DNA from: Datnioides undecimradiatus
Lineage: Eukaryota; Chordata; Actinopteri; Lobotiformes; Datnioididae
Length of the DNA: 64,000 nt
Direction: 5' to 3'
NCBI GenBank assembly: GCA_008933995.1
Contig: WARS01000034.1
Coordinates: 3,636,707 to 3,700,706, forward strand
Below, in pieces: positions 9,367 to 23,161 of the stretch; position 1 is the first letter of the stretch; every line of letters begins with the position of its first letter. The notes below the pieces were generated by a model that did no database searches, was not told where the DNA came from, and worked only from the letters and a program-made list of their open reading frames with translations. Both the position numbers and the translations under genes were made by a program.

Positions 9367-12300
9367 TCATGCAATAATGAGTATTGCCAAAAAAAAAAGG
9401 GATTAGATGCAAAATAAAACACGTACAAACAAAATATTGACAACCCAGAGAACATTCAAGGTGTTTCTGGCTCTGAGCTCGGATCACTGTCATGCAACAG
9501 GCCCTGAAATGTCATGGTGGCGTTAACTTCGCACTCTGCAGTCACTCTTTCCTCTAAACTCTTTGCAATAGCTGCAGTCAGAGATGTAATGTAACTAGTG
9601 AAATAACTGTTGGCCAGTGGCTTATGGGAAGTAACTACTTTATGGTATTCTGTTTAATTGCTATGGCTATTAGTTGTTATATTAGTTGATTGTCATGGTA
9701 TTTAGTTGGCAAACTATTCACTGTGTACAAAAACCCTTTGTGTTTGGAGAATATGTTTCAAGCCCAGAGTGTTACTGTGTAGGTTTAAACACTCAGCACT
9801 GGTGTGGCAGTGGGGGTGTGGTTTCACGCCTGGTGCAGCTGTGGCAGCTGCAGGCATGGCTGTGGTCAGTTGCTAATCACTGTAGCCCACATGTGCATGT
9901 AAGCCCGTGCAAAGGAGCTGAGTTTTGACTTTCCGTCTCACCCTGTCCTTTTGCAGTGAATATTCTTAACTTAAACAGCAACTTTTGTCAGTGACATAGT
10001 TGTATGAGAAGTTTGACACCTACATCACACCAATTAAACCACAAAGACCCATAATTTACTGGAGTCTACGTAAAAGAACAGCCAGAGTTCAGTATATCAC
10101 AGGACTCCCTGGTTACCCCAATCATGGTGAGAGCAGAAGACATTAGAGGAGTTCTGTGCTGTTTTGCTAATTGTTAATTTAATTAAAATTGTCTGGAAAT
10201 ATGATATAAGCAGCGGGATGAGCGCTATCAGTAAACAGATAAATGAACTAAGAGTGGCTGGGATCTTGATTGTTTCATTTCCAATCAGTTTCATCGGTTT
10301 GTCCTGAAGTTAACTCTGACTCCGTCTCCTCTGCTCTGCTGCCTTTGTTCCTTCTTCATTATGAGTTCAGCCGGAGGGCCGTTAATAAAACAAGTCAGTT
10401 AGTTTGTGGCAGTGAATGGGGATTTCACAGCCGATGAAAAAAGCTTTCACCTCAAAAGGAAAGGAAAAAAAACAACTTTTCAAGATGAGATGAAACCCTA
10501 TACAAACCCTTCAGGGATATTTGGAATCATTGTGAGCTGGAAAACAGATTACTAGGAAAACAATAAAGATAAGGCGAGCATAAATGGAGTTTCCTCAACA
10601 AAATAATGCATTGAACATAAGTTTTTGTGCGAATAAATTAAACAATCTATAGATCATCATCATGGTAGTACAGCGAGCATGCAAATGAATCATAAGCAAA
10701 GCTCTGATTAATGCAAATTCTTGTAAAAACCTCCACAGATTGTGATACTGACAGTGACAATGCTTCCCCAAAACGCGCATGTGCACTTCTGAGGCAGCCG
10801 CTCTAAACCCCACAGTGTGGTATTTTCAGCAGATGTCACTGTTTACTGAGCTTAAGGCTGGCGCGCTCCTGAGTGGACTACCACGCTCAGAGAATCCCTC
10901 CCTATTCACGCTCTCTCTCTCGTCATCTTTATGCATGGCTTCATTTCATCCGCTGCAAGATAATAGGAAAAAAAAAAACAAATGCTGCAGATAAACTAAG
11001 TCAGCAATATGTGATATGTGCTGTATTCATGTGCGGCACAGATCAGCTGCTGCAGCAGCATGGATGGAAAAGATATCACGCACAAAGGACAGTTACTCTG
11101 CAAGAAAAGTGAAAAATGTTGAGGGAGAGAGAAGCAACCGTGATCTCTTATTTCCAAATAAAAGAAAAAGCAAAGCCACGTTTTGAGATGAAGCGGCTAT
11201 GAAGGGAAGCAGAGGGAGGAGAGGACAGAAATTGAGTGGGGGAAGAGGGGAGCGATTCAGCAATCACACGCTTCAAATGAAATGAAATGGATATGTGTTT
11301 GGAGGGACTGTAAACACAACAAATCCTCGGAGACGCACACTCGCATTGACACTGCCGCGCGTCCGTGCACACTCACAACGGCACACGAGCGCGCGCACGC
11401 ACAGACAGAGCAGTTTCTCAAATGCACCAAAGAGCCTCCCTCAGGTGTTTGTCCGCAGATATTTTCAGTGAAGTGGAGGCTGAGGCCTGATGACAGTCTG
11501 GTAAAACTTGGAGAGCGTGTGTTGAATTCACTACGTCGTGATGTTCCTGGGCTTTTGGTCAGTGTGTCGGTTGGACAGTGTGGCAACTCCAAATCAAAAC
11601 TAATGGCTCAATTTCATGCAAGTGGCTGATTTGCGCAGATCAATTTGTGGTGTCCAAACTAATATTTTGGCCCACAATTACCTTACCATTCCCTTAGACT
11701 ATAATATATTAGGAAGCATCTACATAATCAAAGAGTACAGCACATTTGCAGGATGCAGTAGTATTGTAAGTGGTGGTGTCGGTGTTGTTTGCCCTTCCTA
11801 ACATCTCAAATAGTGAGGCAGACCACAAATTTGGTGTTGTTGGAATGAAGCACCCTTCCAGGCACTCCGTTCAGGAAGTAGCTAACAACACCATCACCTG
11901 ATGCCAGTCACAGCCCACGCGAGTCACATCGCTTGTTTAGGCTGCCGTCTGGGTCTCTATTTGGGAGATTTGTGCGAGACAAGGCCGCCTGCTAGACACC
12001 CACGCTACTCCATCTTAAGACAGCTGACATTGGCTAAGGGTGCTGTTAGCTCGATCCAGGCAGTGAAACTGAAAAGTCTGTGCTGGGTACAAATACACTG
12101 GAGCAGTTCATAAGAAGCCTGTCTGTTGTATTGGTCTGACATTAGTAGATGTGTTTTCGTTGCTCAACACAAACTTGATAGTGGATTTTTATGGAAAAAA
12201 GTTGTTTAACAGTATAAAGAGGACATTTACAGTTACCTCTCCTTCAGTATTGCACTTTGTTAATGTATTGTGATCCCATGTCTGGTCTGCTTTTAGGGGA

Positions 12301-14395
12301 AGTGACTGTCTTTTCATAAGCAGACCGGTTACTGGCCCCGATGGACTGGGTCGGTCAACTGGCCCTGCATCAAGTCAAACTGGCCCCGGGCCATCGGTTA
12401 CCTAATGAGGCACACACACACAGCAAACCTAACATTGGGGCTTTTTCTTTGGACCGGCAAAGCCCAAAGAATCAAGCAAGATCCCCAGTTTCAGGCCAAT
12501 CCCCCCCTGAAATTAAGGATTTTATGTGCCTCCTGCTGGATTCAGTGTCTTCCAAACAAGTTTCCATTCAGCGTTTTGTCACTTCGAACGAGGTCGAAAG
12601 AACTCGTCAGGTGCAATCGTATGGACTTCTTCTGCCATTGTTGCTGTATTCCAATGATCTTGGCGTGTTGCCGCTACCTGTAGATCAGTGGAACAGTGTT
12701 AAATCTATTGTGTGTGTGTGTGTATATGACACAAACTGGAACCCACTCAATCCACAGCGCTACTAGAGGTCTAACTCCACAGGGAACCTTTTTAGGCAGT
12801 GAATGATTAATCATCAGGAACAAATCAGGCATTCAGACACGAGAACAAGCAACACTAACAAAGGTGGGATTGAGGAGATGACTGCTGGAAGTATGTGTTC
12901 CTCTAAGCTGCACAAATCAATATTTTCCTATAAATAACTCACCATATCTATAATGTTAAAGAGGTTGCTACTGGTGACAAGCACGCAGAATTATCACCCA
13001 ACTTTGCAGGTGCCTTGAGGTTAATCAGCTCAAGAGCTTGAACATTCATTAAGGAGATGGTCCAGACGAGAACACGGCTAAAGGAGGGGGAATATTGGAC
13101 TTCCATTTGTTGGTTGTTTGGCCAGACACACGACTCCAAATGAATACTAATGCTACTTTCTGTCGGCCGGGTGTGTAAATAGGCGACTGTTTGCTAACAC
13201 GTTCTACCAGAGTGTCAACTTTCAGCTTGTTTCGTTGTCCCCAGGTGGCCAAAAAATCAATTGGAGCAGCTTTAAGTTGGATGAAGTTGATATCAACATG
13301 TTGGAGTCTGGCTCACTAAAAAGCACTGGTTTATTAAGTTGCACCAGCGCGCTAAAGTTAATATTGCTCAATGGGCAGTGTGAGTTTTATTACGATTGGT
13401 TTAATATGGCTATAATCCTCCATTGGCAATTTCCCTTTAAACACAGTAACACCCTGTTTTAACTTGTAAATTCCTGCTGTGCTGTATTCTCATTAATGAG
13501 TAGACCAGTCAGACCAGATTGTGCTCCTGCCCCAGTGTTTCCAGTTAAAATCTTCTCTTTTTCACGTCTATAGCCTGAGCATCAAAACAAGTCCAGAAAA
13601 GCTTGTGTGACTCTGAAGTCTCCTGCACAGACCGAACGCTGCTGCGCTAATGAAGCAGACTCGACTCAGAAAAGTCCAAGGACATCTTCTGCAGTCCACC
13701 CCTTGTGCACAGTCGTCAGCCAAACCGCAGACAGCGCTTTTCACAGAGGCAAAGAAAGCAGGGGAAGAAAAAAAAAGTTTGTGCCAAATCCAGGAAAGTT
13801 CGACATTGATGGAGCTCTGACAGGTTACCGCTTGACGGGAGGGAAACCTGGAGGCGCCAAAGGATAAAGAGAATAAATTCACCCCATTCTGACAAAGACA
13901 CACACACACAGACCTAAATTTGCACTCAAACATAAACACACACAGTCCCACGAAGTCAAATTGGCAGGTGAGACAGGGTGAAATGCCTCACAGCACACCA
14001 TAGGTGACACTGTTGAACCGCGCATTGCAGTGACAGAGCACAAAACAGAGGCAATGCGAGGAAGAGTGTTAGGGTGTTACTGAGGGAGGGGAGGAGAGAG
14101 TTGCATTGAAATGCCATGGGGGGGGGTTACAGTGAGGGAGGGGGGAAGAGAGAATAGAGAACAGGAATGTGAGAAGGGAAAAGGCCATTCAGACTGGAGG
14201 AGGAAATTGGTAAAATGCAGGCCAAGTTGTTTATTTTTCCCACCATCACTTTGTGCTGCATGACTGTCAGAGCTGCCACTGCGTGTGAAAGGCTCTTCTT
14301 CTGCGCTGGCACCACTGAAATGTCAGTACCAATACTCTTCAGTGGGGGGCAACACAAAGCTGAATGAGACGTGAAAGAGGCATCCACTCTCCTAT

Positions 14396-14413
14396 TCCTC
14401 CTCCTCCTCCTCC
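14396..14413 (+). repeat. (CTC)n trinucleotide run
   Basis: Six perfect CTC units. Confidence 0.85.
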
Positions 14414-16943
14414 CTGCAGCAAGTGAGCAGGAAATGTGTCAAACTGAACAGATCTCATACACTTTACATACAAATGAAATCAAACTGTGTGTATTTTGTT
14501 CCTTTTCCCCCCCTCTTTCTGATAACTGCGATCGCGCGATCATTTGCAAGAAAACATACACAGAGCAGCTGCAAGGGTTTTGCATGAAAGCCATGTAACA
14601 AAATGAATACACTGTATCGCTTCCAGCTAGATTTAAACTCTCAAACGTCACAGTGACATCATATTTCTGCATTTTCTTTTCAGTGTGCAAGCTATAAGTG
14701 ATCGTAGCTAAATGCTGGGTGCAACCCTTTTAATGTTCATACTTGTATTTCTTGGATCACCAACTGCGACGGCTGCAAACGTGCAGCTTTGGTTCCACTC
14801 TTTAGCACGGTACCGTATACTGAGCCATCAAGTGCATACTTCAGATGCCTTTTGTCAGCGCTTTGCTTTGAAAGGAGTCGTCTGGAAACATAAAAGAAGA
14901 CGAAGAGCTTGAAAAGTATATGTCTGGTTGTGTATTATTAATGCGCTCCTGAGGACATAATTGAGGAATGTCGCTGCAAAAAGTATTCCAAGGACGTAAA
15001 TGAGGACTGCCCACGCCTATTTGTCCTCATAGAGCTGACGGGGAAACTCCAAAACTCGCCAATTGGGGTAACAGGGCAGATTTTGGTGGTAAAACCAACT
15101 GCCTGCGGCTTCCCTCTAACGGCACTGCTTGTATTTGACTGTAAATACTTGAGAAAGACACCTGACAGGAAATCTGCACGGTTGCTGTAATCCCTGCAAC
15201 ATCTCCCATCAAGATAACAAAACACCTTCCAACAGGTCTGACAGGCGTGCTTAAGTGTGTATTAGAGGATCCGTGACATCCGCGCATCATCTTCATCCTC
15301 TCTCTCTCTCTCTGTTCCTCTTCATTGCTCTACCTCTCTCCTGTTTCAGGATGGTGTAACCCAAACCCCAGAATGCTACATTTCTATTTCGGCGGGGAGC
15401 AAAGATCATTTTCCTGAGTCTCCTCTCAAATCTGCAGCGTTGTCTTTGTTTGAAACAAAAACGTTCTCAAAATCCCTGATCCATAAATGCCGGCGAATAA
15501 CCTTTGGTGTTCAGTCGGCATAAAATGAAAGCTCACTTTTGCTATGTTTGAAGGATGTCCACTGGCTCCTCGGCAAACAAACAAGAACAACTAATGATGT
15601 ACTTGAGAAATTAAACCTCTTTCAACTTTTGATCTCCTCCTGTTTATATTTGGGAAGCCTGTCCCATTAGTCTATGCTCCGCTTCTAAATCTTTCATTAA
15701 CTTGGGGTCCAACGAGGTTGCGGCTTTCCCCTCCACTCATAGTTTAAGCTTTTGAAATTTTCATGGCAGCTCTTTCTATCCATTTTCTAAAAACTGATTC
15801 GACAAGAGCACGATGCAGACAAAAACAGGGGCGAGAGAGAGCCTGTGTTTCTGGAATGGGAGAAAGGATCGAGAGTGGTTCCTGTGGTTCCCCCGATACA
15901 CGGAGCCATTCACAACGCCGATCTACTGCTCATAATTGCTCATAATTGCGGATCCGGCCACAGTTTCTTCCTTTTATCAAATAAAGCTTCTTGTTTTTTT
16001 GGATGTTTTGTCCTTTTTAAACTCCATTTCACTGCCGCTTTAGCTTTTCAGCAAAATGAATATTTCAGCCAGGCCACCGCTTGACAAATTGAGCTGAAAA
16101 AGTTCTGCTCCTTCATGGCAGAGGGGAGTGACTCCGCTGACAGGCCGCTCAGCTAAATGATGAAAAAATCATTTCAGAAAATGATTATGATGGCAGCAGT
16201 AGGTGATTTGAAGGTGGATCAATGAGCACCTTGTTAGCAATATGACCAAAATGCAACACCCCTTGGTAACCAGCCAAACCTTTCCAACCCCTGTGGTAGC
16301 TAACAGCTCTATCTTGATAGATATTACTTTTGCATGCACTGTAAAGTAGATGAGTGACAAACACGCACACAGGGGACAGGCAAGACGAGAGACAACATTT
16401 GTAGAAATGAGTGACGCAGAGAAAAGTCATTTCTTCTTGCTCCAATAGAGAAACGGTAAAACAGTGAAAACTGAGCTTTGATTCCAGAATGGACAGACTC
16501 TAACATGTTCCTTCATCCCACGGGAAGTAAAAAAAAAAACAAAAAAAAAACGGCACGTCTCGTATTCGAGACAGCGGCGATTATTAAAAGCGGCAACTTG
16601 AAGCGCCATCGCGAGACAAAGCACAGAGCCCCCTTTCTGAGCAAAGGTACCCGGTCAAATCTGAACCGAGGGCACAGGAAATGAAAAGTTTTATATGGCG
16701 CTGAATCATAATGCAAGACGGAGGGGGAGGGGGGCATCACAGGTATCCATCCCGCTGGTTAAAAATTAACAAAACGCCTACAGCTGAGCGGCCAAGAGCT
16801 ATCTACATCCCCCCAAAAAACACATTTGGGTGGGTGGAAGGGTCCATTTGGCGAGTTGACGTGAGCGGCTGTGGCAGTCCACGGAGCAGAACCGAGAAGT
16901 AGGTCATCCCCATTGACCTGGCTCACACAATCAGCATACACTC

Positions 16944-16968
16944 TGTGTGTGTGTGTGTGTGTGTGTGT
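16944..16968 (+). repeat. (TG)12 microsatellite
   Basis: Twelve and a half perfect TG units. Confidence 0.95.
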
Positions 16969-18130
16969 CACTGTATGAATTTGCTGTTCCAATTCTCTCT
17001 TAACTCACATGAGGCAGAAAATAGCAAACACGGGGCAAAGCATCTGAAGCTGAGTGTAAACATGATGGTATCTGCCCGTGAGCTGTTTCATACGGTGGCA
17101 CCGTCTGGTCAAGATTCAACAATTTGGTCTGATATGTGTCCCCAAAACTGAAAATTTAAGCTTTTTTATAATTTCACATTTCTTAACCTGCCCAGAAAAA
17201 TCCCCTACTTTCCCAGCAGGGACACACGCAGAGGCTGAACCAGTGCTCAATTATTTACATTTTTCTGAAAAACGGTATCAATTATTGACACTTTTTGTGA
17301 ATTATAAAACGTAACCTACCTTCTTTTGCCCCCCCCCCACCGTTTTTAAAAACCTCTCCCTCTCCATATTTAACAACGCCTAAACCTTTTGACACCTTGT
17401 TTACCTCGATCTGTCGAAGAATTTTAAAAGATCCCTCGGCCGCTTATGGGATTTGCAATCCAGAAGAACCATAATCTGCTTTCAGCAGCGGCGCATGGCG
17501 CACAATGAGAGATTAACCCTCGACCCCGCGGACTCGTGGAGAACAAGTTGTCTTTTCAGGGTCATGCTATCCGTGGGAAGGTCGAAGGAAATTTCCTCTG
17601 CAAATAGATTTTTTTTTTCTTTTTTTAATCATCGTCCATACATTGTATAAGCGCCGCCATGAGGAAGGAGCGCTGACATGCCCCCCCACCCCCCCACCCC
17701 CGCCATTCGGAGCAAAGTCAAAATATTTTTCCACAGCATTTCCTCGCTAAATGTTTGTCTTGGGCACTACTTGTGGGAAGTACATGATAAATCTTGCAGT
17801 GCGAGCGCTGGAAGGAATTCATTTTATGTAGTCCACAGCACACTGGCTTGCAGGTGTAGGTGCTGAGAGTCCAATTAGGACAGAGGAAGAAGAAGTATGC
17901 TCAGGTAATGAACATGCCCAGAGCTAAAGAAGTCCAAACTCCACTTTTAGACTGGTGATAAAAGCTTTGCACGTCAGATTCAAAGGAGATTTAGATTTTG
18001 AAATCTCTCTCATGTCTTTGCGTCGCTCCTTTTCATCTTGTCTCCTCAACTTCCTCCCTCACATCCCCTACTCTTCCCCCTGTACAGCACAAGGCTGCAT
18101 TCTTGTTAACAAGTTAACACTAACTGTTGC

Positions 18131-18156
18131 CACACACACACACACACACACACACA
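18131..18156 (+). repeat. (CA)13 microsatellite
   Basis: First of three long dinucleotide tracts within 440 bp, here CA on the plus strand. Confidence 0.95.
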
Positions 18157-18350
18157 TAGCGTCTTTGTCTGATTCCAGACACCCTGCCATGTTGATCCCT
18201 AATCCGCTTCCTACCACACTAGCTGTGACCAATCACGGCCTTTCATGTTTTGAAGCGGTCAGTCACACCTAACAGGATTGGCTGGTCCGAGTCAGAGATG
18301 CAGAGGCTATTAGTGATTATGATAAAGGGTGACATTTGTGATTGTGGGTT

Positions 18351-18354
<4 letters not shown>

Positions 18355-18382
<28 letters not shown>
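18355..18382 (+). repeat. (TG)14 microsatellite
   Basis: Second of the three clustered tracts, in opposite sense to its neighbours. Confidence 0.95.
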
Positions 18383-18385
<3 letters not shown>

Positions 18386-18543
18386 GCGCTGTCTGTCTGC
18401 CTGCGTGACCCAGATTGCAAACAGTAGCGCATGCGAAATTAGATGTGATGTTTAGGGGCCAGAGATTACGCGGGACAAAAACAAGTCTGGTGTTGTCAAG
18501 GACATATTTCATCAGGGTGAATGATCTTCGCACCCGCGAACGG

Positions 18544-18570
18544 CACACACACACACACACACACACACAC
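18544..18570 (+). repeat. (CA)13 microsatellite
   Basis: Third of the clustered tracts, CA again on the plus strand. Confidence 0.95.
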
Positions 18571-18779
18571 GCCCGCAGACAAACACACATGCAGTCCCAG
18601 TTATTGTGTCAGACACTGAAAGCTGAACGCGCCGAGCTTCAAGGTTACTTCTGTTTCACTTCTCTTCTGCTTTGTAGCTAAATCCCACTCAGGTATTCGG
18701 CCTGTCACTTACTCTCATGTCTTCATTGACTCTTACATCGGTGTGGGAGGCAATACTGTGTAATCTGACACGATGCTGG

Positions 18780-19370
18780 AGTATTTACGGCGTTGGAAAG
18801 TAACTAAATACATTTACTCAACAACTGCGCTGTGATTCTGAGTTACTTCTGCTTCATTTGAACGTTTTCATTTTCCGTTAACATTTCTGCTGCGCTGCCC
18901 TCTTTTACGTCACTGCATCATCTCATAACCTCAGTCTGTCTTTAGTTTAAATATTTAGTTTATGAATAGAAAATATAATTCATAAATAACTTCAACTTTA
19001 TTATCTTTCAATTCACAAGCTACCCAGCGGATAAATCCTCTTTAGCACCTTTAACATTAAAGTGAACATTTAAATGCGTACATAATTAAATTAATTATAA
19101 TTAAATAATTAAATTAAATTCAGCAATAAATACAATATCAGTCTAAAATATGCCATTCTGCATAATAAACACTTTCTCTTCTTGTATTATGAGTAAAAGC
19201 ACAAAAGTGTTGGCATCATATATACTTCATTTAACACTTAAATGCAATGCTTTAGTAGTAGTGCACGATCTGAGTACATCTTTCATGTCTGAGTCTCAAC
19301 TGATGAGCAACATTTCCTTTATAAGACGCTGCAAGTTTAGTTAATGCCACTTTCCGTGATCACAATTATT
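18780..19370. repeat. Degenerate teleost repeat (AAAGTAACTAAGTACATTTACTCAAG type), probably two pieces in opposite sense
   Basis: TTGGAAAGTAACTAAATACATTTACTCAA at the left (about 18794-18822) resembles a very common teleost repeat. After an AT-rich middle, GCCATTCTGCATAAT (about 19152) looks like the reverse sense of that family's other end. GAGTAAAAGCACAAAAGTGTTGGCATCATATATACTT (about 19191-19228) looks like the forward sense. The block may therefore be two copies joined, or one that suffered an inversion. Confidence 0.5.
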
Positions 19371-22026
19371 CTATAATGTAGTAATGTTGCCTCAAAATAT
19401 GTGCTCAGGATCCCGTGGAGGACATGAAAGTGATTAAAGAGTAGTTATTCCCTAAAGTACTACATTATTATTGCAACTTTGATTGGATAATGAGATGTTT
19501 TCAACATGGAAGCGCCCCCCCAGAGAGCTGGCAGAGAGGAGGTTAGCTACTTTTTGCATGTATGAACAGAGCACTCGGGGGACACATCTGAAACATGCAG
19601 CGTCTGCATGGCTTACATGTGGCTCAGGGAGATTTTCTCATCTGAAGTGAACTCTTCAGGTGTGCAAGCTGCAGAAACACCCGTCTGATCAAGCTGTGTG
19701 GTATGTGAATCCTTTAAGTCTTTCTGAAACGGGTGAAGTCTGCCGGAGCAACTTGTTTCCAGTGTATCAAGTTGAATTTGTCTTGATTCTGGTGCAGCAA
19801 CTTGTTTTTTTCATTAGTTTCAGCTGCTTACTTCTCAAAAATTTGTGAACTAAGATGTTTTTAGGAAGCTTTTGCCACGCATTTGAAGAAAATATAGATT
19901 ATGGTCGTAATAATAGACAGAAGTAACTGGCTAGATGTGGATGTTCTCTAGTAAAATGACTAGCATGGAGCTCTATTACCTCAAGAAACCTGTTTCTTCG
20001 CACATGTGACCTCCGTTTAACCTGAGCATGCCTAAAATGACCCCGTCTGGTTTGTCATAACACCTCACACATGGCGAGGTTTGCAATATGCTTACAATTA
20101 CACACGTTTGTGGTCTGCTGCAGTTTGTGGAGTATGAATGATGAGAGCAAAGTGAGCCCTGACATGATCCGATGGGAAGGAATGTCAGAAACCATGATGA
20201 CGTTGAAGTCGGGAGGCCACTCGATCAGCGGCTGCTCCAAAGTGATGTGATGTGACTTTTTAACATCTGCCAGTCTGCTGCAGATTAACCAAAACCCTCG
20301 ATGCATATCAAATAGCTGGGACTGCACTCTGATGTGAAAAACAACAAAAACCAAGCCATGTCTGATACCTGTGAAATGTGGCTTATCAGGCAGCACGCTC
20401 AAAGAATACATTACTTTTTTTGCTTTTGTTATAAAGGTCACATTTTTATCAAAGATTTCACAGGAAGCTTTGCTTTTGGATAGTTTTAATAGCTCAGCAG
20501 GACAGTAGTGCTTGCAGGATAGCTGCAATATGATTTGAAATGCGGTGCACAGTGCAACTTATTAAGCACTTTTGCACTCAAAACAGAAACACCTATCACC
20601 TGTACTGCAAATCAAACAGGAAACCAGTGCTGGAGCCTCCCAGAATGCGTTTAGTGAAGCAAAATCAGGTGTTTTTAAAGCAAATTGGAGCAAGCATGCA
20701 GCCCGAAATGGACAGTGATTTATTTATAGTTCAAAAAGTGAAGTTCTGGGTAATACCACATTTGAAGTTTGTACTGTACAGGCTCCTGACAACTGTGAAA
20801 AAAAAAAGTTTGAGGTACCACTTATCCTCTCCACAGGACTGCGCAAGCTGCCAAGTCTCACTGAAGCGATTGTGCTCATTGTCACACGTTTCCATGGCAA
20901 CGTTGCATTCTCATCTTGTTCGGTTGGTGATTAAAGAACGCACTGGGGTGAATAAAATGAACTGAACTGGAGTGGAAGTAGGAAGAGGATGAGAGCGAGT
21001 GGGGAAAAAAAGTATTCCAGTCTGTCTTTGTCCTTTTTTTTTGAAGGATGTTTAGATAGCAATTAGCAGTTTGCCCCTGAAGCGTCTGAAGTGGGAGACT
21101 GCTGACGCTTTGAAGATCAAATTAACCAATTAGAGGGAGATAAGAGTCTCATGAGTTATACCTCCCCATTTTATCGTGTAAGCTACACGCTGGTGAGATA
21201 ACAGGATATTTTGGGGGCAGCGTAGGTTGCTAATGCTATCAGCAGCCAGTCAGTCAAGCGGCTCCTTCAGTTTTTAATAAGAGCAAAGAGTTGCACCTTT
21301 CCCTCCCGGAGACTTCAGACACACTGGCAGACGCAGGAAAAGAGACAACAATACTGCCTTCGCTGTGTTTGTCTACATGGTTCCCACAGTCAATCTTCTT
21401 CTTCAAGAGAAAAAAAAAAGATCTGAGGGCTAAGATGCTTTTCTCAAGCCCGCCCACGCTGACAATGCCACTGAAACGTGTCAAGGGAAACAGGAAAAGA
21501 AACAGCAACAATGCTATTGTTGCTATATTGGTCGGCATCGTGACAACTACAAACCAAACTTGAGACAAAGCCGTTTTGCACTTCCTAGCTGATGTTTGTC
21601 AAAGCAAATGTAGGACGCAGCAAGCTGCAAACTTTAAGTATAGAAATGCGACTTGTTTTTGTGGATAAATGACACTTTTCATACCCAATCACAATATATA
21701 ACTTTCTCTGTCAAAGTACACCAAACCTGCTAGTTTTCCACTAATAATTGATTGAAAAAAGGCATTTTTAAAAACTTTTAGTATAAAAAATGTGAAATTT
21801 AAGACTAAAATCAACAACTTGCAGAATAATGCATTTCTCCAAGCTCCACCTATCATCATCTCTAGAAGTATAGAGCTATAGCTGCAGTCACAGTTCTTCA
21901 GCCTCCCTCCCTTGAGTTTCCCATTGTCTCAGATCAAACACTGAACCTGGATTTCCTTGATCTTTGTGACCCTTAGCAGGTGAGAAGGATCAGCAGTAGC
22001 ACTCAGTCTGTGGCAGCCAGCTGTCG

Positions 22027-22066
22027 CACGCACGCTTCGGCACACACGCTTCGGCACACACGCTCA

Positions 22067-22105
<39 letters not shown>
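22027..22105 (+). repeat. Short tandem repeat plus (CA)17 microsatellite
   Basis: A 14-base unit containing CACGCTTCGG occurs twice with a partial third copy (about 22027-22064). A long perfect CA run follows at 22071-22105. Confidence 0.9.
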
Positions 22106-22107
<2 letters not shown>

Positions 22108-23161
22108 CTCAGCACGCAGGAGATGAAACTGAATACCCTGACCTCCACAAAAAACAGCTCGACAAATGCGAATGGATGCTTTAACAGTTGGCGTGATTGT
22201 AAAGGTGTGTTGCATTCACATGCACTTAGAAAAATAGGAAAAAGAAGGGTGCCATCCCGCTAAATGTGCCCTCCACACACACACACTCCTTCCTGGACCC
22301 GTTAAATTAACACTGTCAAACTTCCTCCCTCTTAAGTGCATAAAAGGCCAAACATTTGGGACCTTTTAAAGCCACTCACGCTCACACACACTTCCAGCAC
22401 TCAAGTACACACACATTTTATGCATCCCTCAAGGCACTGTCTCCTGTCTTTATGCGTCTTGGGCTTCAAGCAACCACCAAAACACACAGTGGCTCTTTGA
22501 AATTGGGTCACACAAAACAGACTCTCACATGCAACGTAACCCCCTCTGCCCCACACACAAATACACACACACACATTAAATTTAATATGCTTTTTTTTTT
22601 TGATAATATTCAAAAGTCAATCACCTCTTTTAACCTCCTGTGTGCTACATCCATAAAATTCACAAAACGCAGCTCTTCTCACTCTCATTTTAGGGGCTAA
22701 ACAGAAAGAATCAGTCACATAATTTAAAGTTTTTGTTAAGTTGAAGTTGACAAAGTGCTGACACCTTTAAAGCAGCCTGGATTAGGCAACTCATTCATAA
22801 CTGCACAGGCCACATGGTAAAAACAAACTCCTTTTAATAAAATAAACTGTTTCTGCTGCAAGTTCCTCCAGGACCATGATACAGATGGCTCCACGGCACT
22901 CATTGGCTGAGTCTCAAAGCCACTGCTCTATCATTATCATTCCAGTAATGCTGGCACTCAACGCTTCTACTCCTCATTTCCACTGAGAATCCAGTTTAAG
23001 CTGAGATGGAGGTTTGAAAGCATGCGGGAATCCCCCAGGGAACTCACAGACTTAAGTAAACTAAGAGGAACACCAAACTCCCACTGAGACGGGCCCCTTA
23101 TACAGTAAGCACAAGACAACAAAACAAGCTTCCCCACCCCTCCTCTGCACCCCCCTCTTAC

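Larger units (their letters stand above)
8831..23155. other. Noncoding stretch between the proposed first exon and the coding exon
   Basis: No coding exon is recognised on either strand. It contains CA/TG microsatellites (three clustered at 18131-18570, one long at 22071-22105), a CTC run at 14396-14413, teleost repeat fragments at 9291-9366 and 18780-19370, and CpG-richer patches near 11300-11420, 16550-16920 and 17440-17540. If the first-exon model fails, this is simply the 5' flank or intron of the mid1-like gene. Confidence 0.6.

Noticed and set aside
12330-12400. Repeated CTGGCCC/GGGCC and CCGATGG/CCATCGG motifs
   Set aside because: A short inverted pattern is visible, but it is too short and imperfect to call a stem-loop gene or a transposon end.
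13607-13867. Frame ending in a Lys/Gly-rich tail (KKKFVPNPGKFDIDGALTG)
   Set aside because: It caught the eye as protein-like, but I recognise no family, and there is no ATG-plus-Kozak or acceptor/donor pair.
20055-20528. 157-codon minus-strand frame
   Set aside because: Long for chance, but the composition is ordinary, no motif is visible, and it begins without an ATG.
20540-20965. 141-codon plus-strand frame
   Set aside because: No recognisable domain and no supporting promoter or splice context.
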